A DNA stretch of 64,000 nt, from NCBI GenBank assembly GCA_021495925.1, contig JAKEKT010000003.1, positions 1-64,000 of the forward strand, read 5' to 3'. Made by a program: the position numbers and the translations under genes. Source of the DNA: Diplodia intermedia (taxonomy: Eukaryota; Ascomycota; Dothideomycetes; Botryosphaeriales; Botryosphaeriaceae). Below are positions 22,664-34,174 of this stretch, one piece after another. How positions within the stretch are numbered: position 1 is the stretch's first letter; every line of letters begins with the position of its first letter. Below the pieces are notes generated by a model. The model made no database searches, was not told where the DNA came from, and saw only the letters and a list, made by a program, of their open reading frames with translations.

Positions 22664-24571
22664 ATGGCTGGCCCCGGTGGTGGTCCCTCGCGCCGCAGCC
22701 ACACCAAGTCGCGGAAAGGCTGCAAGACCTGCAAGAAGCGGCACATTCGCTGCGACGAGACCTACCCGCAATGGTACCGCCCGCCCCTCCCCGCCGCCCG
22801 GCTGCTGCGAGCACGCCTGCTGACCCTCCTCCAGCCGCAATTGCACCAAGCACCAGGTCCGCTGCGACTACAACGACAACCCGGCCTCGGCCGCGCCAGA
22901 CAGCCCCAAGGGACCCCAGCAGCCCAACCTTCTGTGGACCCCTGAGATCGAAGCGACAATCAACATCTGGCAGTCGACCGGCGAATTCCCCTTCCCCGAG
23001 CTCAACGTGTATCCCCAGCCGCAATGGCGCGGCTACTCCAAGACCGATCTCCGTCTGATCCACCACCTGTCGTCCATCTCCAACGAGATGTTCCGCGGCA
23101 GGACCTCCAAGCTCACCGTCTGGGCGGAGAACATGCCCAAGTGAGTGGGCCTTCTCCTTCACTAGCTGGAGGGGCCCTCGTATTCGCCAGTGCACTAGCT
23201 GACCGGTCTCGCAGGTTTTTGAGCATCGCCTCCTCATGTCCTTTCGTCATGCACTCCATCCTGGCCTTCTCCGCCTCGCATCTGGCTTGGATCTCCCAGT
23301 CCACCGAGACGCGGAACCTGGCCATCGCCCACGGTGGCATCGCACTCAAGGGCCTCCACGAGGCCATTGGCAACTTTTCCAGGGCTAACTCGGATGCTGT
23401 GTTGGCTTCGTCGCTCCTCCTGTCATGGCAAGCCACGGATTGGTGAGTTTTTCTTCTTTTGCCTCATGCAAGTCATGGCCCACCAAAGCTTTGGTGCTGA
23501 CGATCTGTTTCAAGGCGTGGATGGGCATCGCTCATGACGGGCATCAAGACGGTAGGACTTCCTCTTCTGCGACTCTAGAGCGCATCCGGTCCGCTAACAC
23601 TGGGTCCACAGATCGTCAATGCCATGCAGCCTTGGAGACACGAGTCTGCATTTGCAGACTACATCGCTGAACAAGGAGCAACCGTTTCTCAATCATTCAT
23701 GAACTCAGCCGGTTCCTTCGTCGCACCAGACGCCCGCCGCGATCACCTCGCGACTCTACAGTTGGTTCACAGCCACATCCAGCGGTTACAGCCTTACTTG
23801 GCGAACTACGACCAGGAGTGCAAGTGGTTGGAGCAGCTGAAGGGTTATATCGAGCGCTTGAGGATATCGAATCCGCCGCAGACGCCAGAGGATCAGTTCC
23901 AACAGCTTTACGCTTTAAGAAAGTGGCTCTTCTGGGTGCCCATCTCTCTGTTGTCGGCTAGGAGTGGGGACATCAACGTTCTGCTTGTTCTCTCGTTCTT
24001 CTACGCCGCTGCAGTCGCGATCGAACCGATATTTCCCGACATTGGTGCCGCCTTCTGCGCAGACAATGCCCTTTTGCCCTTGGAGGAGATTATTCGCTAC
24101 GTGAATACCTTGCAAGCAACTCAGGGCTACGCACAGGCTGTGCAGACCGCCGCGTACCTGATGGATTTCCCCCGGGATACCGCCTCATCGTATCGGACGC
24201 GTCGGGAGTGGTCTCGTCAGCAGACGGACGATCTGCAGATCAAGCAAGATCCATACGGCCTGGACACCCTGAACCTCGACCTAGAGACGCAGATCCAGGA
24301 GTACGGCTATGGCCAGAGCCTGAGCCCCGCCTTCGCTCCTTCCCCTCTTCACGTGCAAGCTCCTGGAATCATGGAGGCTCGTTCGCCGTACTTGGAGGTT
24401 CCTAGGTCCGCGATAGAGTACAGGCCGAGTAGCGCCTACTCGTCGCCGCTCGGATCGCCAGCAGCCCCGCCCATCAGCTATGCGCACGAGGACAACATGT
24501 TTAACTACGGTGGTGGTATGGGGCTTGGATATACCGGCGGGTTCGTGGCCACTCCGACGGTATGGACGTAG
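22664..24571 (+). CDS. Zn(II)2Cys6 transcription factor, Upc2-like layout
   Basis: Five exons (22664-22773, 22835-23140, 23215-23442, 23515-23551, 23612-24571) give 546 residues. The binuclear zinc cluster is complete only after splicing: Cys20, 23, 30, 37, 40 and 47, with the fourth Cys codon formed across the first intron. The basic lead-in SHTKSRKGCKTCKKRHIRC and the later runs CPFVMHS, LAFSASHLAW and LLLSWQATDW are those of the Upc2/Ecm22-related group, where the C-terminal half senses sterol in yeast. Whether this copy regulates sterol genes is not shown, because many filamentous fungi have several relatives. The C-terminus is Tyr/Gly/Ser-rich and probably disordered. The fourth exon is only 37 nt. 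Confidence 0.87.
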
Positions 24572-27500
24572 AGACAAAAGGACGAGGCTGAATCGAATTC
24601 GTTTCTTCCAGGGATCAGTCTCACCAGCACCATTACCATCACCAACACCACCACTCTCAACCTACAATCAAGGTCGACACCCACGACCCGAACTTCAAAG
24701 GCAAAGGTCGGGGAGATACGATGTGAGCACACAGAGTGTCGCAAACCTCAACGGCCACAAGCTCAAACATCGACAACGCAGTCAGCCGCCCTCGTGGCGC
24801 ACCCCCTGTGCCCATCGCCGGGTGAGCCAGCGGGTATCCACGATCCTGGCACCGCTTTTACGGCATGACGATCCCCATTGCAATCTCATAGGTCGCATTC
24901 GCATCCGGACGAGCTCCTGATTCGATCTCACTGCCCATGCGATTGGATGGAGCGAACTACCCTATGAGACGGTGGACGCAGCGCCAACGGATCTCATCCA
25001 CTTTTTTTTTTTTCGATTTCTAGCGAGCGAAGCGAAGCACACATATTTGCATATTTGGGCATTTGGCGAACATTTTGGCGCAGGGAATAATGGCATCCGG
25101 TTTCCAAAGTCAGTGGCGCGCAAAAGGCGCAGCCTGGAGGAACAGCGCACGGCTGGGGCAGGTTGGGCACGCATGGCGAGTGTTTTAGTTTCTGTTTTCA
25201 GACTTGCATAGCTGCGGCGCTATTGGGAGCTCAGAAGATGGGCGATTTCCCACGGGACTGGGACGAACGGAGGGCCAAGTGCCTTGTCGAGATAGGACTA
25301 GGAGAGAGCTGAAGCCACGAGCTTCGGCGTTTTCAAAGATATCGAATTCTCAAACATAACCTTAAGCAGAGTTGCTAGTGCGATTGCCATTGACACAGCT
25401 AGGGCGTCCATGGATATTCAAGAGGCCACGCGTCACCAATCAGAGGGCAGCGCGCAGAGGCCCCAAGCCCGAAGCAACAGTGGTTGCGAACAGTGCTGCT
25501 GGCAACGCCATAGGAGAAAATAGACTTTGGGCTAAGATGCTCTGGAAAGTTCGGCGTGCAGCACCACTGGTAGCTGGTTCCACGAGGTTGCGCAACAGCC
25601 GGGCGAGGCACATGGGCAGCGGTGGGCGACCAGGCGGCGACTGCTGCTTTGGAAACGCCAGCAAAACGCGCGCGCAAGACAATACATGCAGACGACTTAA
25701 GCTCAGCCCGCAGCGCAAGGAACCCAAGCACAACCGGCTCGCCATGTGGTCGCAGTGTCGCGCTGCCCACTCACACGCCGCCAGCCCCCAGCCAGCCCCG
25801 GCATGCGCATCAGCATCTTCGTCTCACCACCTGCCGTGCGATGACGGGCAGCTGCCACGAAGGCCGCCACGGCTGTCCGCCCTTACAGCGCACGCGACGT
25901 GACACGGCAGCCGCCGCCATCGTTCTTCGTGTCTCTTCGGGAGAGTAGCCTGAGGCAGACAAGATCTGCCCGTGCGCCAGTCGATCAACCCGTCGCATGT
26001 GGGCGGTGCGGGTCGGTTCAGTCAACAAACGAGGAGCAGCAGAAGCCGCCGCGGAGACGTGGGAGAAAGTAGAGTGGAGCGGAGCAGGACCAGCGCCAGC
26101 ACCAGAACCAGCAAGAGGAGCAACAAGAGCCGCGGACAGAAGCCACTGATGAGCGCGTTTAGTCACCGTCGCGCGACATCTCCCTCTCTGGGTAGGGGAC
26201 GCCCAGTAGCGCCGCCTCGCTAGGGCGGTCTGCCGGTTGCCCAACGCCTCTGAAAAGAAGGTGCGGCTTGACCTGGCGAAGGCCAGTTCCGCGGCACTCG
26301 ACAGGCACAGTTTGGGACCTACCGTGCGGTCGTTTCAGCTCCGTGCAAAGATGGGCTGATGGCAGGCAGTAGTGCTGCACGCGATAGAGAGAAGGTAGCT
26401 ACGTCAAGCGTGCTGCAGCTCGTTACCATTGCCAGGTCCTTCCCGAACGGGCAGCCTGGGACGACCGTTCGACAGGGTTCCCAAAACGCGGCTCAGCGCC
26501 CAAAATTAGCGAGCAGACGTGTGGAAGGGGAAGCCTACCAAGACGGGGGCGCGGCGGTATGAAGTCAGCGGCGCAGCGGGTGGCAGACCAGCACTGCCGC
26601 CAGCTGCCGCCGCTACGTTTGGAGAGAGCTCCGGTAGCGTTGAAGCACTGGAGCCGTGGTGTGGGATAGCAGCACGCGCGAAAGTCGCACCATGCCGTTG
26701 TACCCGGCAAACATGCTCGCGCCGGGTGTCGATCATACTACTACCTCGCCCGCAGCCCAGCAAAGCTAGCACCCTGGGGGCATGTTGTTGCAGTGTGCTC
26801 CTCTCATGCAACGCGGGCTACGCTTCGCCGCTCATTAGCCTGGCCTTAATGCTCCGCCACACACAGGCCGCCATGCTGGGACCGAGCCGCAGGGGCCACT
26901 GATGGACAATCATCCCGGGCAGAAAAAATGGTCGTTGGGGAGGAACGGCGGATGGAGGGCGTGTGCCTTGGGCGCTTGGCGGCAGCCCACTGAGCGTCGT
27001 CGGAGGCGCGTTGCCCAATCCAGCAGGCATCCCGCCGGCGCCCGGGCCTCATCTCGCGCAAGAGCGGGCTGCTCCAAGCGGAGGCGGTGGCCCCAGGCGC
27101 AACCTTGCCCTTGCCGCGGTCTCCTTGCTACCCGGTACGGGCGTAGTGCATCGCCTGTAACGAAACGTTGTGAAATGAAAAAAAAAAAAACCGTGATGCG
27201 CCCACTGACCGCACAGCCTCAACACCAGAGCAGTCACTTCACGATGCCCCCAGACCCCAAACGGGCAAGCGATCCACCCCCATCACCGCCTTCCAGCCTT
27301 CTGCCCCGCGACGCTGCTGCACCCGGAGGAATGCCTCGGCATCTTGCAGCACTCTTTCTGGCAGTGTTTCGGTCCGAGCGACTCTCTCTCATCCGTTTGC
27401 TGGGAGCATCCCGCCAGTGCCAGCGCCGCCTGCGACACAGCACCCCTACCCGCGTGCTGCCCCGAGCGCGCAATGGCCTCCAGCAGCAGGACCAGCGCAG

Positions 27501-30500
27501 CGCCAGCAATAGCACCAGCGCCAGCATCGTTGCCGCAGTCAGGCGTCGGATGCAGGAGTGGACTGGATGGCGTGCCTCTGCTCCGGAGTACGCCCCAGCA
27601 TGCGCAGACGCCCAGCGCGCAGAAGTCTCATTGCGCAAGTGATCACCGCGGTGCGGTCGGGCTCGCGTCGAGCTCGTCTCCAGACATTGATTGATCAATC
27701 AGCGGCGCGGAAATTGGCCGGCTGTCTGTCTGCGACCCTCGCTCCCGCGCACAAGCATTCGCCTTACCCCCCCAAAGCGAGGATTTCTCGTGTGTGCGCG
27801 GGCACAGTCGTGCCGATCCTTCAGCCCTGCCGGCTTTCCCTCGACACTCACCTGAGACCTCCGCGAGTCAAATGGCCGACCGAGTCGAACCCCGCTCGCC
27901 CAGACGCCGCCCGATGCCGACGAGCAGTCGTCTTTCCATGCCCGCCGCCGCCCTACCGTCTACTCCACCGCCGCACGCTCGCATCGCGCATCCCGCGCTT
28001 GCCCTATCGTATCCCATCGGCTCCCACCGGACACTCCAGCACGCGCCGCCCACACCTGCAGATGCGCTACCAGAGGCCTCTTCTCGTACTCATCCATCTG
28101 TGCCCATCTGTCCCTTGGGGGTGATATGCGCACATCACCCTCACGTCCTTAACACACGCTCCACGCCCCTTTGCCCTACCGTCCAGCCCTGTCGTATCGA
28201 CCGTCATAGGCTCTGCACAACCGTATCCCCGATCTCGCGCCGCCAGCCCACTGACCAAGGGAAGGAGCGTGACAGGCGGCAGACGGGACCCATTCGCGTG
28301 GCAGTGCCGCCCCTCGCCCTGATTTTCGCAGCACTCGTGCCGGCCGAAAGGGGGAATTCCAGTTCAGGCAGAGGCATCCGTGGTCACGGGCTCGCCGGCG
28401 GTGATGGTGGGTACAGCGGCCGCTGCAGCGGGACGCATTTGGCGCTGGGCTGTGGGTGAAACGAAGAAGATCGCGGAGTGCGTCTCCCATTCCAGCTCGA
28501 CATCGTGGCTTCATCAGGCCCCTTCCTCAGTCGTCCCGTCCGGTCAGCCATGAACCGGTCCCGAAGACGGAGGGTCTTCCGGCGCCTCTCGCATGGCGGT
28601 GGCCGTTGCAGCGCCGTCCTCATCAGCCGCTAGATTCGGCGCTTTTCGCTGCTGCTCCTCCATGCTGATCCCCACCTCCTCCCTACGGTGCGGCCAGGCT
28701 AGGTTACAGCGTGCACCCCTGCAGAGCCACGTGCATGGACTGGAGTTTTTTCGTGCCTTCATCTTCGCCTTCGCAACGGCCGAGAAGGCCCACTACCTAG
28801 ACGACGGCGTGATGGAACATGACGGAGGCCTCCCTGCCCGGCCACCGCGGCGTCCTTACTCATGTCCCGCGAGGGCGGGCGGGTATCAGTGGTGCTGGCA
28901 GCAGCAAAATTAGAACAAGCACACACCACCGGCATCTAGCGCGAAGTGAGGGGATGGCGAACCCACACCTCATGGCTCTTGCATCTGTCACGTCTAAAAT
29001 TGGGCAATCTTGCACCCGGCCGGCGTGGGGACAGGTGCATTTGAAATTTTGGCCCGACCATGCCTGGGGAGATCCGCTTAGCCTCTCAGCACTAGGGCCG
29101 ATTGCCTGTGCAAAACCGGAGCGCGTGGACTGCGCTTCCACCAACACCACGGCGCAGACACCAAGAACTACCGTCGACAGCGCTGCTCTCGGCCCTCGGA
29201 CGGCATTCGGGTGCTTGCGACGGTGCTGCCAGTCCAATAGCTCAGGGTCCGTTCCGCATTGCTATCGCCTAGCCGCGCGCAGGGCCAGGTGCTGCTGGGC
29301 AATCCATCGGCAAATGATTTGGGTCAGATGCACGGCAAGTACCTTGGGCACAGCACCGTTGCCACGCCAAAAGCAAAGAGAACGTGAAGAGACGAATCCC
29401 CAAGGCCGGGAGATTTGGCGCTGGCAGGAGCCGTGAACGCGGGGGAGCAGGAATGGGCGTGCGGGAGGGCCAGGTATTTCGTACAATGTCGACGCTGGCT
29501 ACCTTGAAACAACGGGCCATGGGCTGTAGCAGACGAGACGGACGGCGCCGCCGGAAGGTACGCTCATCATGCGTTGCAGCGGCAGCAACCACAGCAATGG
29601 CCTCACAGCCCTGCCGCACGTCCCCGTGTCTCCCCGATCTCATCATCAGGAGCCAGTGCCTTCGACTGGACTCGGCGCCCCTTCCTCAGCCTGCACCACC
29701 TCCCTTAGGGCTCCAACGAGCTAGCTAGCCCTACGGTCACCGCTCACTGCTGGCGACGCCCATATCGGCGCCGTTCGCTCTGGTGCCACTCTTACACGCC
29801 GCAGTCTGTCCGCGTGCGTCCGTTCCCACCCCTCTTTCTGCAAACCGCAGCGCACAGAGCAGCGCGGCGGCAGCGTCGAGGATCCGACTGCTGGTTCCAC
29901 AGCACTGACGGCTCGACTCAGGCTCTGGTGTGTCAATCGCAGGCGAGAGCACTGGCATGAGTCGGCCAGAAACGGCTCACGGACGCTGGAGGGACACTGC
30001 CACCCAGTATTGATGGGCGAAACCCCTCTATTTCCCCACTGCGCACTCCACCCTCCGAGAAAATGAAGCGGACAGCCAGCGAAAAGCGCCGCCCGTTGCT
30101 CCCGGAAGTCCGAAGGGCGTACCGCCCCGTCCGCTCCATCCGCCCCCCTCCGCCCGCCGTCATCTAACGGTGGTTGCGGCAGGCAGCACGGGGACGGGTT
30201 CTGCCCAAACAGGGGCTAACCGGCGTGGTGGAGTGCTAGCGCCTGAGTCGCTCACTCGGCCAATATAGGCGGATTAGCCTTCATGAATGACTTGTGTAGC
30301 TACAATAGTGGGACGGCCGGCTGGGGAACAGGTGAAGTCGCAGAGGCCAGGGAGATAGGACCGCGCACGTCCTCCCTAGGGCAGAGATCAAAAAGGGGAA
30401 AGAGAAAGAGAAGGAGCCAGCTGGTGGTAAAAGAACCGACAGGGCTAAGCGACTAGCGAGAGACAGGGAGAGAGAGATCAAAAGGTACCCAGCACAAGGG

Positions 30501-32568
30501 CGAGGGCCAAGAACGCCATGCTGGGGTTCGTCACATCCGCCCGCTCATCATTATTGATGAAGCTAGCACCGCTGCTGCTGGCTGCTGGGTGCGTGGCTGA
30601 CGCCCGTCCATCACCGTCCTTCCTTTATTGCGACGGAGCCTTGTCTGAGGAGATATTGACATGGGTCGATGGTCAATTAATTGCCTGACTGGTTGATTGC
30701 GCTTGATCTTTTTCTTCAGCGGCGGCGTGTCAAGCGCCAGCGGGAAGAGCCATGGCAGCCGCGGCGAAAGCCATCGCGTTGTACCTAGCGCCGACGGCTA
30801 TTTTCGCCCTCTCGTCATCTCGTCATCTGGCAATCCCTCCAGCCATGACGAGCCTCTGACGAGCAATTCCCGCCGAGCGCTGGCGCTTAGCGGCCCTGCA
30901 GGGCGCGCGGGACGGCGCTGGTTTGATCTAGATCTACCGCGGGCTGACTTGGGTTCTTTGCCCATGAGTAGATGGCCATTCCTTAGCAAAGCAAGCCGAC
31001 TCGATGCTTGTGGAGGTCGGAGTGCCGCCTTTCCGCCTTGTCGCCCGCTCAGTGCCCGCCCAAGCACTGGCCTTTTCCCTCTCAAGCCGTGGTCTCCAGC
31101 ACCACGGCACGCACCCTGCCTCGCCGCGGATGCCCATCTTTCCTCATCGTCTCATGGTGCCCTTCCGCCCGGTCCGCCGTCCCATCCACAGCACAGACGC
31201 GGACCTGTCGAAGCCGCCAGACAGCGACGCCACTTTTTCTTCGCCTCACAACCCTCGCGCGATTGTGGCCCAGTCATGGTCGCCTCCTGCTAAACCACCG
31301 CCCGAGCATCAGCAGTCCGTCCTTTCTGCATGACGCTCCCACCCCTCGATTTTTCTGTTCTCTTGCCGTCTTTCCGCTGCGGGCTCGCGCAAACCGATAC
31401 AGCCCCGCTGCAGGGCCCCCAAGCCGAACGTACAGTACCTTCCGCTTCCATCAGTATGTCCGCTCCAGCCGGGGCTTAGGACGTCATGTTGTCTCCGGCG
31501 GCAGCACAGCCTTATGGGAACCCCACATTGTAGTACAACATGAAGTTACAAAGAAAGGGGGAGGGAAAGGATATCCGCAGCTCTGCATTAGCTCCGTGTG
31601 CATGCGCGTGCCTGTTTCAACCTCATCCACGCCCCTACTCTTTTTCTTTCTCGGCCGAGGCCGCAGTTCTGCACTCGGTACCCGACCTCAGCTGTGAAAC
31701 GCGGCAGGTAGTAGTTGCTCCGCAGGTAATATGACGACGTGCAGTGACGGCGGGGCATGGTCTAAATTTTGCATGTTGAGCGTCCAGGAATAGCAGCGCC
31801 ATGTTGCATCTTCCGCAAAAGACAACGATCTTCCAGCATGGGTAGTCGAAGCAAACACCCCGGCGAAAGACGTGTTTGAGCATGCAAGACATCCACACGA
31901 ACTACCCACTTAATTTCAATCTTTCACATACCTGCGAGACAGTTTTGCGACTCTGCTGCGCAACGGCAATACATGCCATGCCGCCCCAAAACGTGCGCCG
32001 GCACCGAGCCGCGAGTCGACTCTTCTTGTACTTGTTATTTCCTTTTTCGGTGTACTCTTCGCGATTGGTACCGACATCGTCACCAGATCTTACCCACTTC
32101 ATGCCCATGCCTCCTGCCTCCTACCAACAATGGCTACAAATGATACTCCCAGAGCGTGGTAGAAACAACTTGCACGATAGCGTAGCATGCCATCTTTGTC
32201 CGCCATCCACACCTCCGCCGCCTGGTTGTAAAGACGAAAATACTCGGCTCTAGAATGGACATCGCCTTAATCAAATTGAAGAATGCATCCCTCATTTGTC
32301 TCCATTGCTGTGGTTTGCTATTGTTATGACTTGCCTTTACTGTGACTGAACCTACGAGATCCACAACTACCTCCCAACACCTGCTTCGACTACCTTAATC
32401 AATATGGTGGAACACCTTCAGCAAGGCAGGTGCAGGTGAGGTCAATTATCTGTGATTTTGGAACCGGCTGTGGCGCGAACCGAGGACCCCAACCACCTTT
32501 CCGTACCCTTATATGTCTTTCAGATAATCTGAGCTACGGAACTCTCTCAACCGCCTAAACGACAACAA
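24572..32568. other. 8 kb region between converging genes, no gene recognised
   Basis: Both flanking genes point into this stretch, so it is not needed as promoter for either. Open frames up to about 246 codons occur on both strands (for example 26902-27642, 27794-28459 and 30697-31293), but they overlap, are rich in Pro, Arg, Ser and Ala as expected by chance in GC-rich DNA, and resemble no family I know. Homopolymer runs occur at about 25003-25014 (T) and 27178-27190 (A). The base composition is not AT-rich, so it does not look like a RIP-mutated transposon. I see no long terminal or inverted repeats, tRNA or 5S gene. Confidence 0.5.
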
Positions 32569-33722
32569 TCAGTAGGCCTTTACCGCCGCAAGCTGCAGGA
32601 TGCGGTCGGTGACCTCCGGAGGCTCGATGGGCGCCGACCTGTCCAACGCATCCACCTTCCCATTCCTCATGGGCGGGCCTTGTTTGCGGATGTTGCTAGA
32701 AAAAGAAAGAAAGGGGAAAAAAAAGATTAGCGACTGTTCACAAAGTGCTCCATCATCCGCAACGGCCCGGGATCTTCATCGATTAGACTCACCAATGCGG
32801 CCAATGCGTCGTGCCCTGATGTGTCTCGAACATGCGCGCCTTCAGGTCCAGATCCTCCTTCGCCGCGAACCTGGCGGGCGTCATGCAGATGTACTGGGCG
32901 GAGCGGATGACGTCGCCCTCGGGGTGCCTGGCGTAGTGCATGGTGCGGCTGTCCCACAGCACGAAGTCGCCCGGGCCGAGGCAGGTCTTGATCAGCTCGC
33001 AGCCGCGGTCCTCGAACCACTTGACGTCCTGCTCGGTGAAGATGAAGAGATCCCGGAAGTCCTCTTCGGGGGGCGGCGCGTCCTCGTGCGCGGCCTGCTG
33101 GCGCGTTTCGCGGAAGAAGGCGTCGAAGAGCTTGGATGAGCCCTTCATGAGCACGAGGCCGCCATCGAGGGGTCCGTTGGGCGCGAGGTTGAGGAGACCT
33201 TGGACGCACTGCATGCCCTTGCGTTGGGGGTTCTGGTCGCAGTGCGGCCAGGGGGACCAGGTGAGGTCTCTTTGTTGCGGGAGCGTGATGTTCATGCCGT
33301 CAAAGGAGCAGAGCAGCTCATCCGTGCCCCAAAGGTCGGCGAAGATCTGCTGGATCTTGGGCTCTCTGCAGTTTGCCCTTGATTATTAGCTGGATCTGAA
33401 GAGAGCATGTAAAGGTGTGGACTTGCGTTCGCCCCTCCCACATGAACTTCTCGTGCGTCACCGAGTAGGCAAAGTACATGCCGCCCTTGAAGCTGACAGG
33501 CAGGTGGTCTTGCGTCCAGGTGCTCTTATCGTTGGGGTCGAAGCCCAGCCCGAACGACTGCAGCCACTCAATCTGCTTCTGGCGGTAGTACTCGGCCTTC
33601 TCGGGGGTGATCACGTTCTTGATGATGGCGACGCCGTCGCGGTGGAAGTCATCTCGCCAGTCGCCATACGTGGTGCCGTCATGCTCGAGTAGGTTCTTTG
33701 ACGAGTAGTCGTAGCTGCCCAT
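32569..33722 (-). CDS. PhyH-family Fe(II)/2-oxoglutarate dioxygenase
   Basis: Three exons (33722-33427, 33365-32793, 32695-32569) give 331 residues. The first intron (61 nt) starts GCAAGT, a GC-AG intron. Only this junction restores the frame, since the nearby GT (CAA|GTCC) does not. The iron-binding triad is visible: His140 and Asp142 in HCD, and distal His242 in DSRTMH. Arg253 in RSAQY is a candidate 2-oxoglutarate ligand. GPLDGGLVLMKGS is typical of phytanoyl-CoA dioxygenase-like enzymes. These enzymes hydroxylate or otherwise oxidise small molecules, and in fungi many act in natural product or catabolic pathways. It diverges from a CocE-type hydrolase gene across 452 bp, which suggests joint expression. 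The substrate is unknown. Confidence 0.87.
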
Positions 33723-34174
33723 CGTGGAGGAGGTGTATTGAGCTGAACTGATGCTTGTTGAAGACTTTATTAACTGAAAGAGGTGATGTGTTTGTGAATC
33801 GTGCGTCTCCGGAACCGAATAAATACTCTATCCCCGTCTGTGCCCGTCAGAGCCATGCTCAACGCACTTCCGTAGGGATTGCGGGTGTGGGGCAGGGTTT
33901 CCAGGCAGGGAACAGGCAGGGCGACTGCGGGGTGCGTCGCCGATCCCCCACAGTCCCGCGACCTTTCCGCAACCACACCAGCCACAGTTCCCACGGCAGG
34001 GTGGGCGACCATGCCCTGAAAGCCATTCCGACTCGGCACAATGCACTTCCGCCGTGACCGCTTCCTGACTTGTCCTGCGTTCTACTTTACTCCTTCCCAA
34101 GAACTCGAAGGAAACAGGCAGTATCATCCACAGCATACGAGAAAGAGCAAAGAGAAAGGCAACAGCAACGCAAC
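33723..34174. promoter_or_regulatory. Shared promoter of dioxygenase and hydrolase genes
   Basis: 452 bp between two divergent starts. GCACTTCCG occurs twice in the same orientation (33864-33872 and 34043-34051). CCG-ACT-CGG at 34028-34036 is an everted CCG/CGG pair of the type bound by Zn2Cys6 dimers. The regulator gene 4.5 kb away contains such a cluster, so it is a candidate binder. This is inference. Confidence 0.45.

Noticed and set aside
26902..28459. Several frames of 188-246 codons in the 8 kb region
   Set aside because: They overlap each other on both strands, lack splice-extended domains and look like chance frames in GC-rich DNA.
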